NCBI GenBank assembly: GCA_963823565.1
Contig: CAWGLR010000003.1
Location: forward strand, 1,240,001-1,304,000
Direction: 5' to 3'
DNA: 64,000 nt
Origin: RHKX01 sp963823565
GTDB lineage: Bacteria > Actinomycetota > Thermoleophilia > Solirubrobacterales > 70-9
Shown: in pieces, positions 18,268 through 27,300 of the stretch
Position numbering within the stretch: the stretch's first letter is position 1
How the letters are laid out: every line of letters starts with the position of its first letter
Translations under genes and position numbers: made by a program
The notes under the pieces: generated by a model
Database searches by the model: none
Told to the model about the DNA's origin: nothing
Seen by the model: the letters and a program-made list of their open reading frames with translations, nothing else

Positions 18268-18609
18268 GTGAGCGACCACGGGGCACCGATCCACTACTCC
18301 GCCGTCGAGCGCGGCACGCCCGTCCTCGACAGCGAGGGCGAGCAGGTCGGGACGGTGCGGCAGATGGTGGACAACTACCGCGAGCACATCCTCGACGGCT
18401 TCGTGATCGAGGACAGTGGGGGGACGGTCCGCTTCGTCGACGGCCCCGAGGTTCAGCGCACGTTCGAGCGGGCGGTGGTTCTCAACATCGACGCCGCCGC
18501 GGTCGCCCGGCTGGGCCCGCCGGAGGACGGGGCCGGGGTCTTCGGCGCCAACCTCAGCACCGGCCGCATCTCGAAGGCCCTCGGCCGCGCCTGGAAGCGC
18601 AAGCGCTAG
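18268..18609 (+). CDS. PRC-barrel-like small protein
   Basis: A 113-residue protein from GTG 18268. The segment VERGTPVLDSEGEQVGTVRQ followed by DGFVIEDSGGTVRFVDGPE is a PRC-barrel-like beta fold. The C-terminus is basic (RAWKRKR). PRC barrels occur in RNA-processing and stress proteins, but no specific function can be assigned. The gene is divergent from the DUF3052 gene and its stop overlaps the flavin reductase stop by 4 bases. Confidence 0.65.
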   Translation: MSDHGAPIHYSAVERGTPVLDSEGEQVGTVRQMVDNYREHILDGFVIEDSGGTVRFVDGPEVQRTFERAVVLNIDAAAVARLGPPEDGAGVFGANLSTGRISKALGRAWKRKR

Positions 18610-19214
18610 CCGGGCCAGTCCTCGTATCTGATCCGCTTGATCCGGCGAACCTCCCCGATCGTCGACCACTCGTCGCGGCCGAGGCGAGCGAGCGGGCGCA
18701 GGCGCTCGATCTCGGGGTGGCCGTCGACCAGGGCATCGGCGTCGATCGCGGCGTGGACCACCCGCCCGAAGACCACGGTCGAGGCGCCGAACGAGACGGT
18801 CCCCTGAAGCACGCACTCGAGCGCCACCGGCGAGCCGGCGACGCGGGGCGGCCGCACCCGCAGGCTCGGCTCGCGCTCGAGGCCGACCTCGGCGAACTCG
18901 TCGACGTCGCCCGGGAAGTTGGTGGCGGTTGCGTTGATCTCCTCGAACAGCGGCTCGGGGGCGAGGTTGAAGACGAGCTCGCGGGTCGCCTCGGCGTTGT
19001 TCAGCGAGTCCTTGCGGCCGACCGACGTGAACTGGACGACCGGCGGGTCGGTGCAGGAGACGGTGAAGAAGGAGTGCGGCGCGAGGTTGTCGACGCCGTC
19101 GGCCGAGGTCGTCGAGACCCAGGCGATCGGCCGGGGAACCACGACCGAGTTGAGCAGCCGGTAGAAGTCGCGGGCAGGCATGTCGGCCGGGTCGAAGTCG
19201 ACTCGCATCGACAC
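18606..19214 (-). CDS. Flavin reductase family protein (FMN-binding split barrel)
   Basis: The 202-residue protein has the flavin reductase-like layout. FYRLLNSVVVPRPIAWVST near residue 17, NLAPHSFFTVSCTDPP and KDSLNNAEATRELVFNL form the FMN pocket, and GRVVHAAIDADAL follows in the C-terminal half. It belongs to the DIM6/NTAB group that binds FMN and may reduce flavins with NAD(P)H. The start is GTG 19214 or ATG 19208, two codons apart; neither has a strong ribosome site. Its redox partner is unknown. Confidence 0.85.
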   Translation of the reverse strand: MSMRVDFDPADMPARDFYRLLNSVVVPRPIAWVSTTSADGVDNLAPHSFFTVSCTDPPVVQFTSVGRKDSLNNAEATRELVFNLAPEPLFEEINATATNFPGDVDEFAEVGLEREPSLRVRPPRVAGSPVALECVLQGTVSFGASTVVFGRVVHAAIDADALVDGHPEIERLRPLARLGRDEWSTIGEVRRIKRIRYEDWPG

Positions 19215-19260
19215 GGACGCTAGCCGAGCGCCCCGCGGCCCCCGCCGCTCCCGGCGCGGC

Positions 19261-20034
19261 CTAGTACTCGACGACGACCTGCTGGTCCGACGCCGGTGCG
19301 GCCGAGCCGCCGCCGAGGTCGAAGAACAGGACGGTGGCGACGAGCGCCCCGATCGGGGCGGTGATCGTGCCGGCGATGATCGAGAAGACGATGCCGCCGG
19401 CGACTCCGGCGATGGCGACGCCGATGATCCCGATGATGAAGGAGACGGCGACGGTGATCAGGAAGGCGAGGAGGATCGTCAGGAACACCGACATCCGCTC
19501 GCCGCGGGTGAGCTCGTTGCTCCTCCCGAACGCGTCGAAGGCGTCCCGGTTCTCGGCGACGATCGCCGGCGAGCAGACCGCCCAGATCGTCAGCAGGTAG
19601 AGGCCCGGGACGATCAGCAGGAAAAGTCCGATGACGATCGCGATGCCGCGCAGGATGCCGTTGACGATCAGCGGCACGATGTGGCGCGAGGCGGAGGAGA
19701 AGAGCTCGCCGGCAGTGAAGTCGCGGCGGCCGTCGCGAACGTCCTCGACGAGCTTGACGACGAACCCGGTGTAGAGCGCGCCGGCCGCGAGGCTGACCGC
19801 GGCGCCGAGCATCCCGAGGATGAACCCGCCGTCGGAGAGCAGCGCCTGGAGCACGCCGCTGATCGCGAAGACCACGAGCGCGCTGAGCAGCAGAGGTGCG
19901 GCGTTGTCGGAGTAGAGGCGGAACGACTCGCTGATCACGCGGCCGACGTCGATCGGACGGCGGCCCGCCGGCGGTTGTGTCGTTGCGGCTTCCACGTGCG
20001 CGACATCAATATCAGGTCCGACGGAAGGTGTCAT
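19261..20034 (-). CDS. Polytopic membrane protein (glycerophosphodiesterase-membrane-domain/DUF7544-like)
   Basis: A 257-residue integral membrane protein. After a Pro-rich start, PIDVGRVISESFRLYSDNA is a conserved cytoplasmic helix. At least five hydrophobic segments follow (LLLSALVVFAISG, GMLGAAVSLAAGALY, GIAIVIGLFLLIVPGLYLL, FLTILLAFLITVAVSFIIG, AGGIVFSIIAGTITAP). This is the pattern of the membrane domain associated with GDPD proteins and similar unknown integral proteins. The function is unknown. Confidence 0.7.
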   Translation of the reverse strand: MTPSVGPDIDVAHVEAATTQPPAGRRPIDVGRVISESFRLYSDNAAPLLLSALVVFAISGVLQALLSDGGFILGMLGAAVSLAAGALYTGFVVKLVEDVRDGRRDFTAGELFSSASRHIVPLIVNGILRGIAIVIGLFLLIVPGLYLLTIWAVCSPAIVAENRDAFDAFGRSNELTRGERMSVFLTILLAFLITVAVSFIIGIIGVAIAGVAGGIVFSIIAGTITAPIGALVATVLFFDLGGGSAAPASDQQVVVEY

Positions 20035-20064
20035 CCCTGCCTGGACAAAAGTCGTCGCCCGTGC

Positions 20065-21867
20065 CTAGCGCTGCCTGCAGAGCCGGACGCGCTCGTGCAG
20101 CGTCAGGCGGCGCCCGTCGACCAGCTCCGCGGTGACGTCGATGTCCGCGCGGTTCCCGCCGGCGATGCGGTGGACCGGAAGCTTCCGCTTGAAGGGCCCC
20201 CGGTGGCGGGTCCCCGCCAGCTTGCCGTCGACCCTGAACTCGGCCGCGATGAGCTTGCTCTGCGCGTGGTTGCGCACCACGGCGCGAACCTTGCCGCGCG
20301 GGGCAGGGGTGCACCGCTTCCCGTGCTTACGCCTCGTCGGCGGCAGGCGGAGCTTGATCGAGGGCCGGGCGTGGCAGCTCCTGCCGGCGCAGTTCCGCAG
20401 CGCGGCCAGCCGGGTCGCCAGCGCGCGCTCCGCCGCGGCGTACCCCGGCGCCCCGTGCACGTTCTGGAGCTCGTAGGGGTCCTTGACGAGGTCGTAGAGC
20501 TCGATCTCGCCGGTGGAGTTCTCGACGTACTTGTAACGCGGGGTCCGGACCGCCGCGTACTGCGCTCCGACCGGTTCGCCGTCCTCGCCCTCGCGCGAGA
20601 ACTGCTCGATCAGCAGCTCGCGGCCGTGCTCGCGCTCGGGGTGCTGGACGTACGGGAGCAGCGAGACGCCGTCGAGCGGGAAGTCGGGGTGCGCGCCGGC
20701 GGCGTCGACGATCGTTGCCGGGACGTCGGCGTTGATCGCCATGTCACGCGCCTCGGCGCCGCGTGGGATCCCGGGGCCGCGCATCAGCAGCGGGACCCGA
20801 ACCGCCTCCTCGTAGACCCGGTTCTTGCCGTTGGGGATCCGGTGCTCGCCGTGGAAGAACCCGTTGTCGGAGGTGTAGACGACGATCGTGTTCTCGAGCT
20901 CGCCCGAGGCGCGCAGCGCGCGGACGATCCGCCCGACCCCCTCGTCGATGGCCAGAAGCGACTCCGCCCGGCAGCGGTAGTTGCGCGTCGCGCGGGCGAT
21001 CTGCGCACCGCTCATCAGGTCGCGCGAGGCGAGCTGGGCCGGCTTGTCGGAGATGTCGGCTTCGTTGAAGCTGGGCGGCTTCGGCAGCGGCTCGGACGCG
21101 AAGGCCCCGGCGTGGCGGATGGCGGGCTTCGCCGATCCCTGGCAGCGGCTCGGCGGGTCGGGGTCCTGCGGGTTCGGCGCGCCGTTGTGCGGCGCCAGGT
21201 ACGCGAGCGAGAGGAAGAACGGCTGGCTCGACGGCGCCCGCCGCTCGATCAGGTCGACCGCCTTGTCGGTGTAGACGTCGGTCGAGTAGCTCGCCGGGTC
21301 CGCGGGCGCGTCCGGGTTCTCGTCGGGGTTCCCATAGGTGACGATCTGGCCGTTCTCGAGCAGCTGGTAGCCGTAGAAGCGGTAGGTGGTCTTGGAGCCG
21401 TGCCACTCCGACCAGCCGGGCGGCACCCCGACCGGGCTCGACTCGTAGCCGTTGAGGAACTTGCCGATGTGGGCCGTGTAGTAGCCGGCGCGCGCGAGCC
21501 AGACCGGCACCGTGCGGTCGATGTCGAGCATGTCGAAGCCACCTAGGGGCGGGTTGTTGCCGAGGACGCCGTGGTTGTGGGCGTACTGGCCGGTCTGCAT
21601 CGTCGCCCGCGAGGGGCAGCAGAGGGGCCAATTGGTGAGGCTGACCGGGAAGGTCGTGCCCTCCTCGCCGATCAGCCGCTCGACCGTCGGCATGTACCGC
21701 ATCGAGTCCTGCGTCTGGTCGTCGCTCTCGATCAGGACGACGTTCGGCCGCTCGACCGCCGGCGCGGCAGCGGCCGCACGCTCGGACCGGGCAGCTCCGC
21801 CGGCCAGCGCGCCGATCGCCACCACCGCGGCCAGCGCCGCTCCCGCCGCACGAATCGAACCCGTCAT
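20065..21867 (-). CDS. Secreted sulfatase (arylsulfatase family)
   Basis: A 600-residue exported protein with signal peptide (AALAAVVAIGALAGGAA). PNVVLIESDDQTQDSMR at about 41-57 carries the Asp pair that binds calcium. The formylglycine site PLCCPSRATMQTG has Cys83 in C-x-P-S-R context and would need FGE for maturation. Later VYTSDNGFFHGEH is the second metal site. The C-terminal 100 residues form an extra basic domain with several Cys. Substrate could be a sulfated sugar or aryl ester. It stands alone; no maturase is adjacent. Confidence 0.92.
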   Translation of the reverse strand: MTGSIRAAGAALAAVVAIGALAGGAARSERAAAAAPAVERPNVVLIESDDQTQDSMRYMPTVERLIGEEGTTFPVSLTNWPLCCPSRATMQTGQYAHNHGVLGNNPPLGGFDMLDIDRTVPVWLARAGYYTAHIGKFLNGYESSPVGVPPGWSEWHGSKTTYRFYGYQLLENGQIVTYGNPDENPDAPADPASYSTDVYTDKAVDLIERRAPSSQPFFLSLAYLAPHNGAPNPQDPDPPSRCQGSAKPAIRHAGAFASEPLPKPPSFNEADISDKPAQLASRDLMSGAQIARATRNYRCRAESLLAIDEGVGRIVRALRASGELENTIVVYTSDNGFFHGEHRIPNGKNRVYEEAVRVPLLMRGPGIPRGAEARDMAINADVPATIVDAAGAHPDFPLDGVSLLPYVQHPEREHGRELLIEQFSREGEDGEPVGAQYAAVRTPRYKYVENSTGEIELYDLVKDPYELQNVHGAPGYAAAERALATRLAALRNCAGRSCHARPSIKLRLPPTRRKHGKRCTPAPRGKVRAVVRNHAQSKLIAAEFRVDGKLAGTRHRGPFKRKLPVHRIAGGNRADIDVTAELVDGRRLTLHERVRLCRQR

Positions 21868-22020
21868 CTCGCTCCCTTCGTCCCTGCTCGTCGCCTATCG
21901 ACCGAACCCGCCGGGGCGGCGGAAGTAGCGGCGCAGGCCGGGACTGGGCAAACGCGCAACCGACAGGTTGCATCAGGAGCCGGTCCGGCCTTCGGCGGCC
22001 CAGGGCATACTGACCGCCCC

Positions 22021-22497
22021 GTGACGCCCGCCGCTGAGTTCCTCCTCGCCGACCCCGCCGCGCCGCCCTCGCGCGAGCTGATGCGGGCGATGGAGGAGGA
22101 GATCGAGCGCCTCTACGGCGACCGGCCCGGGTCGATCCACTCCGTCCCGGCCCCGGTGGAGCTGATGCGTCCGCCGGCCGGCGCGTTCCTCCACGTCGTC
22201 GTCGACGGGGATCCGGCCGGGTGCGGCGGGGTCAAGCCGCTCGGCGAGGGGACGTGCGAGATCAAGCGGATGTACCTGCGCCCGGCGGTGCGTGGCCGCG
22301 GGCTCTCGGCGGGGCTGCTGGCGGCGCTGGAGCGCAAGGCGACCGAGCTCGGCTACGCGCGAGTCCGCCTCGACACCGGCGACCGGCAGGAGGCCGCCAT
22401 GCACCTCTACCGGTCGCGGGGCTATCGCGAGATCCCCGATTACAACCGCAACACCCAGGCGACCCACTGGTTCGAGAAGGAGCTGCCGCGCCCGTGA
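22021..22497 (+). CDS. GNAT family N-acetyltransferase
   Basis: A 158-residue GNAT protein from GTG 22021. The acetyl-CoA-binding segment reads EIKRMYLRPAVRGRGLSAGL, with the R-G-x-G loop, followed by an amphipathic helix and the C-terminal AAMHLYRSRGYREIPDYN typical of GNATs. It transfers an acetyl group to an amine of unknown identity. It is followed by a GTGA overlap with a methyltransferase remnant, showing that the pair once formed an operon. Confidence 0.88.
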   Translation: MTPAAEFLLADPAAPPSRELMRAMEEEIERLYGDRPGSIHSVPAPVELMRPPAGAFLHVVVDGDPAGCGGVKPLGEGTCEIKRMYLRPAVRGRGLSAGLLAALERKATELGYARVRLDTGDRQEAAMHLYRSRGYREIPDYNRNTQATHWFEKELPRP

Positions 22498-22594
22498 GCG
22501 GCGGCTACGTGCATGGCTATCGCGAGCGCGAGGCCGAGCGGCTTCGCGACCCGGCGGGGCCTTCAACTACACCTTCTTCAAGGGGGCGGCGTCA
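22494..22594 (+). pseudogene. Methyltransferase with the middle deleted
   Basis: A GTG at 22494 begins SGGYVHGYREREAERLRD, the opening I recognise from SAM methyltransferases that start with a GYVHGY-type stretch. After about 22 codons the sequence jumps, in another frame, to FNYTFFKGAAS, which matches the usual C-terminal end of the same family (a YTFFK-type ending). About 240 codons between are gone, with the join near 22558-22562. What remains cannot be functional. The GNAT stop overlap fixes the original start. Confidence 0.65.
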
Positions 22595-23035
22595 TCCCGA
22601 GCGGCTGAGCTCGCCCTCGCTCTCGACGCCGCCGCCGCTGAAGGCGTACCCGAGACGGTCCGGGTCCTCACCGGTCGTCAGCGTCACCACGCCGACTCCC
22701 TTGCAGCGGCCGCCGCGCCCGCGGTCGATGACCTCGCGGAAGATGACCTCGGCGGCCTTCGTGCCGGCGTATCCCCAGTTGCCGGAGCAGGCGATCTCGC
22801 CGCCGTAGCGGACTACGTTGAGGTCCGGGTCGTCCTGCGACTGGATGCTGACCTCGATCGGGAACGGCTTCGTCTCGGCTTGGCCGAGCGTGCCCGACCA
22901 GCGCCCGGCGACGGCCTCGAACCCCCGCGGCGCGGGGGTCGTCTGCGTTTCGCCGCCGCCGTCCCCGCCGCAGCCGGCGAGCAGGGCGATCGCGGCGATC
23001 GCGGCGACGGTCTTCAGCACGGTTGCACGGCGCAC
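22592..23035 (-). CDS. Small lipoprotein
   Basis: From the GTG at 23035 the protein has 147 residues with a lipoprotein signal (VAAIAAIALLAGC; Cys near residue 20) and a Gly/Asp linker. The mature part has RWSGTLGQAETKPFPIEVSI and CSGNWGYAG..RCKGVGVVTL, a small beta domain with two Cys that may form a disulfide. Related small lipoproteins occur in Solirubrobacterales. The long upstream frame to 23224 is not supported. Its 3' end overlaps the methyltransferase scar. Function unknown. Confidence 0.7.
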   Translation of the reverse strand: MRRATVLKTVAAIAAIALLAGCGGDGGGETQTTPAPRGFEAVAGRWSGTLGQAETKPFPIEVSIQSQDDPDLNVVRYGGEIACSGNWGYAGTKAAEVIFREVIDRGRGGRCKGVGVVTLTTGEDPDRLGYAFSGGGVESEGELSRSG

Positions 23036-23153
23036 GCCGGCATCTTGCCATCGGCTCCGGCCTTCCGTACGGGCTACCGAGGAATTCGTCCTCGACGGTT
23101 GAGAGGGTCCCGGCCAGACGCCGGCAAACGGATGACGGTGAAGGGAGGGGCGT

Positions 23154-24368
23154 ATGTCAACTGAGGACGGTGAGGCGCGGGCGGAGAGCCGCAGTGCGCT
23201 GCCGCTCGCAACCGTCGCCTTCACGGTCTGCTTCTACGCCTGGGCTTTGCTCGGGCCGCTGGGGCCCGACCTCCAGGAGCAGCTCGACCTCTCGGACGGA
23301 CAGCTCGCGCTGACGATCTCGATCCCGGTCGTCCTCGGGTCGCTGATGCGGATCCCTCTCGGGGTCCTCACCGATCGTCACGGGGGGCGCATCGTCTTCA
23401 CCGTCCTCATGGCGCTGCTGCCGCTGCCGCTCCTCGGGCTGGCCCTGTTCAACGACTCCTGGGCCGCCGTGCTCGGCTTCGGCTTCCTGCTCGGCTTCGC
23501 CGGCGCGTCCTTCGCCGTCGGCGTCCCCTTCGTCAACAGCTGGTATCCGGCTTCGCGCCAGGGGTTCGCGCTGGGCGTCTACGGGGTCGGCATGGGCGGA
23601 ACTGTGATCGGCGCTCTGACCGCCCCCGGGATCGCCGACGCGACCAGCATCGATGTCCCGTTCCTGATCGCCGCCGTCCTCGTCGGCGCGATGGCGCTCG
23701 CCTTCTGGCTGCTGGCCGAGGACGCTCCCGGCTCGGTGCGGGGACACACGGGGTCGATGGTCGCCCTCCTGTCGACCTTTCGCGGGGCCGGCAGCGGGCG
23801 TGCCTGGGCGCTGACCCTCTTCTACTTCATGGCCTTCGGCGGGTTCGTCGCGATGTACCTGTACCTGCCGAAGCTCCTCGTCGACGTCCACGACCTCTCG
23901 AAGACCGACGCAGGCGCGCGCGCGGCCGGGTTCGCGATGCTCGCGGTGATCGCGCGGCCGGTCGGCGGGCACTTGTCCGACACCACGGGGGCGAAGCGCG
24001 TCCTCGCCGCGTCGTTCATCGGCACCGGCGCCCTCGCGGTCGTCCTCGCCATCGCCTACGAGGACATGGTCCCGCTGACCGCCGCCTGCCTGACTATGGC
24101 GGTGTTCCTCGGCCTCGGCACCGGGGCCGTATTCAAGCTCGTCCCCGAGTGGTTTCCCGATCGCGTCGGCTCGGTCACCGGCGTCGTCGGCGCCGCGGGC
24201 GGCCTCGGTGGGTTCTTTCCGCCGCTGGTGATGGCGATCGTGCACTCGGCGACCGGCTCCTACGCCCTCGGGTTCGTACTGATGGCGGCCGTTGCCGTGG
24301 CCGCGCTGGTCGTGCTGCGGGCCGAGGGCAGGACGCCGCCTCCCGCTGCCGCGCCCGTGGCAGCATGA
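23154..24368 (+). CDS. narK: Nitrate/nitrite transporter NarK, MFS
   Basis: A 404-residue MFS protein with about 12 membrane helices. The start ATG at 23154 follows the strong ribosome site GGGAGGGG. The loop PLGVLTDRHGGR is the MFS motif A. The family segment GFAGASFAVGVPFVNSWYP is the NarK nitrate signature, and a matching late motif GLGTGAVFKLVPEWFPDR is also characteristic. It moves nitrate in and/or nitrite out. It overlaps narG by ATGA, so it is the first gene of the nitrate respiration operon. Confidence 0.92.
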   Translation: MSTEDGEARAESRSALPLATVAFTVCFYAWALLGPLGPDLQEQLDLSDGQLALTISIPVVLGSLMRIPLGVLTDRHGGRIVFTVLMALLPLPLLGLALFNDSWAAVLGFGFLLGFAGASFAVGVPFVNSWYPASRQGFALGVYGVGMGGTVIGALTAPGIADATSIDVPFLIAAVLVGAMALAFWLLAEDAPGSVRGHTGSMVALLSTFRGAGSGRAWALTLFYFMAFGGFVAMYLYLPKLLVDVHDLSKTDAGARAAGFAMLAVIARPVGGHLSDTTGAKRVLAASFIGTGALAVVLAIAYEDMVPLTAACLTMAVFLGLGTGAVFKLVPEWFPDRVGSVTGVVGAAGGLGGFFPPLVMAIVHSATGSYALGFVLMAAVAVAALVVLRAEGRTPPPAAAPVAA

Positions 24369-27300
24369 GCGAGGGCCGCGCGCTCCTGCGCGCAAAGCAG
24401 TTCTTCGGCCCGACGAGCCGCTCGGCCGACGGCTGGAACGAGGCCTCGACCTACGCCCGCGACTGGGAGGCCTCCTACCGGCGGCGCTGGCAGCACGACC
24501 GCGTCGTCCGCTCGACCCACGGCGTCAACTGCACCGGCTCGTGCTCGTGGAAGATCCACGTCAAGGACGGGCTCGTCACCTGGGAGACCCAGCAGACCGA
24601 CTATCCCTCCAACGGCCCCGACGCTCCCGACTACGAGCCGCGCGGGTGCCCCCGCGGCGCCTCCTTCTCCTGGTACGTGTACTCGCCGCTGCGGCCCAAG
24701 CACCCCTACGTCCGCGGGGTGCTGCTCGAGATGTACCGCGAGGCGCGCGAGCGGCTCGGGGACCCGGTCGAGGCGTGGGCGTCGATCGTCGAGGACCCCG
24801 AGAAGGCGCGGGCCTACAAGTCGCGCCGCGGCAAGGGCGGGTTCCTGCGCGCGGGCTGGGAGGAGTCGGCGGAGCTGATCGCCGCCGCGCACGTCCACAC
24901 GGCTCGCCGGTACGGGCCCGACCGGATCGCGGGGTTCTCGCCGATCCCGGCGATGTCGATGGTCTCCTATACCGCCGGCACCCGCTTCCTCTCGCTGATC
25001 GGCGGCGTCTGCCTCTCCTTCTACGACTGGTACGCCGACCTGCCGCCCGCCTCCCCGCAGGTCTGGGGGGACCAGACCGACGTCCCCGAGTCCGCCGACT
25101 GGTGGAACTCGAGCTACATGATCCTCTGGGGCTCGAACATCCCGCAGACGCGGACGCCGGACGCCCACTTCATGACCGAGGCCCGCTACAAGGGCACGAA
25201 GGTCATCGTCGTCTCGCCCGACTACGCCGGTCACACGAAGTTCGCCGACAACTGGCTGCCGGCCGAGGCGGGGACGGACGGAGCGCTCGCGATGGCGATG
25301 GGCCACGTGATCCTGAAGGAGTTCTACGTCGATCGCGAGGTCCCGTACTTCCGCGACTACTCGAAGCGCTACAGCGACCTGCCGATGCTGGTGACGCTGC
25401 GCGAGCGCGAGGACGGCAGCCGCGTGCCCGACGCGTTCCTGCGCGCCTCCGAGCTCGGCGGGGCCGGCGAGAACGACGAGTGGCGGACGGTGGTCATCGA
25501 TGCCGCGACCGGCCGGCCCGCGGTGCCGCAGGGCTCGATCGGGGACCGCTGGGGCGAGGGCGGCAAGGGCCGCTGGAACCTCCACCTCGGCGACATCGAC
25601 CCGCTGCTCACCCTCCACGGCCGTCATGAGGAGGCGGTGGAGGTGACGCTGCCGCGCTTCGACGGCGGCGAGACCGAGGGCGGGACGGCGATGGTCCGCG
25701 GCGTGCCGGCGCTGCGGGTCGGCGGCAGGCTCGTGACGACCGTCCTCGACCTCGCGCTCGCCCAGTACGGAGTCGGCCGCGAGGGCCTTCCCGGCGAGTG
25801 GCCGGCGGGCTATGACGACGCGACCGTCCCGCACACCCCGGCCTGGCAGGAGCCGATCACCGGGGTCGACGCGGGGATGTGCATCAAGGTCGCCCGCGAG
25901 TTCGCCGACAACGCCGAGCGGACCGAGGGCCGCTCGATGATCGTCATGGGGGCCGGGACCAACCACTGGTTCCACGCCGACGAGACGTACCGGACGATGC
26001 TGGCGCTCGTCACGATCTGCGGCTGCCAGGGGGTCAACGGCGGTGGCTGGGCCCACTATGTCGGCCAGGAGAAGGTGCGGCCGATCACCGGGTGGGCGAC
26101 GCTGGCCTTCGCGCTCGACTGGAACCGGCCGCCGCGCCAGCAGCCGGCGACCCCGTACTGGTACCTGGCCACCGACCAATGGCGGTACGAGACCTTCGGC
26201 GCCGGTGAGTTCACCTCGCCCGCGGGCAACGGCTCGCTCGGCGAGCGCCACACCGTCGATTGCCACGCGCTCGCCGCCCGCCTCGGCTGGCTGCCGTCCT
26301 ACCCGAGCTTCGATCGCAACCCGCTCGACATCTGCGACGAGGCCAAGGCGGCCGGCGCCGAGCCCGCCGAGCACGTCGTCTCCGAGCTGCGCGAGGGGCG
26401 GCTGCGATTCGCCTGCGAGGACCCCGACGACCCGGAGAACTTCCCGCGCGTGCTGACGCTGTGGCGGGCGAACCTGCTCGGCTCCTCCTCGAAGGGCCAC
26501 GAGTACTTCCTGCGCCACCTGCTCGGCGTTCCCGACGCGGCCGTCCGCAGCGAGGAGTCCGCCCCCGGGCAGCGGCCCGAGGAGGTGACGTGGAGGGAGG
26601 AGGCGCCGACGGGCAAGCTCGACCTGTTCACGACGATCGACTTCCGGATGAACGGCTCGTGCATCTACTCCGACGTCGTCCTCCCGGCCGCCACCTGGTA
26701 CGAGAAGCACGATCTCTCGAGCACGGACCTGCACCCCTTCGTCCACCCGTTCAACGAGGCCGTGCCGCCGCCCTGGGAGGCGAAGACCGACTGGGACGCC
26801 TTCAACCTCGTCGCTGAGAAGTTCAGCGAGCTCGCGGCCGAGCACCTGGGCAAGCGCACCGACCTCGTCGCCGCGCCGCTCCTGCACGACACCGCCGAGG
26901 AGCTCGCCCAGCCGCACGGCAAGGTCCGCGACTGGCGGGCGGGGGAGTGCGACCCGGTCCCGGGACGGACGATGCCCAAGCTCGTGCCGGTCGAGCGCGA
27001 CTTCACGGCGGTCGCCGAGAAGATGAAGGCGCTGGGCCCGCTCGTCGAGAAGGCGGGGGTCGGCGCCAAGGGCGTCTCCTGGAAGCCGGAGCCCGAGGTG
27101 GCCGAGCTCGGGCGGCGCAACGGCCGCTCCAACGGCGGCGGGCCGGCGGACGGCCGGCCGTCCCTGCGACGCGATCGCGATGTCGCCGAGGCGATCCTCG
27201 CGCTGTCGGGGACGACGAACGGCCGCCTCGCGGTCGAGGGCTTCCGTGCGCTCGAGGAGCAGACCGGCCTCGAGCTCGCCGACGTCCCCGGAGAGCGCGC

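Noticed and set aside
19180..21546. 788-codon + strand frame across a membrane protein and the sulfatase
   Set aside because: Both opposite-strand genes are well supported; the frame has no domain.
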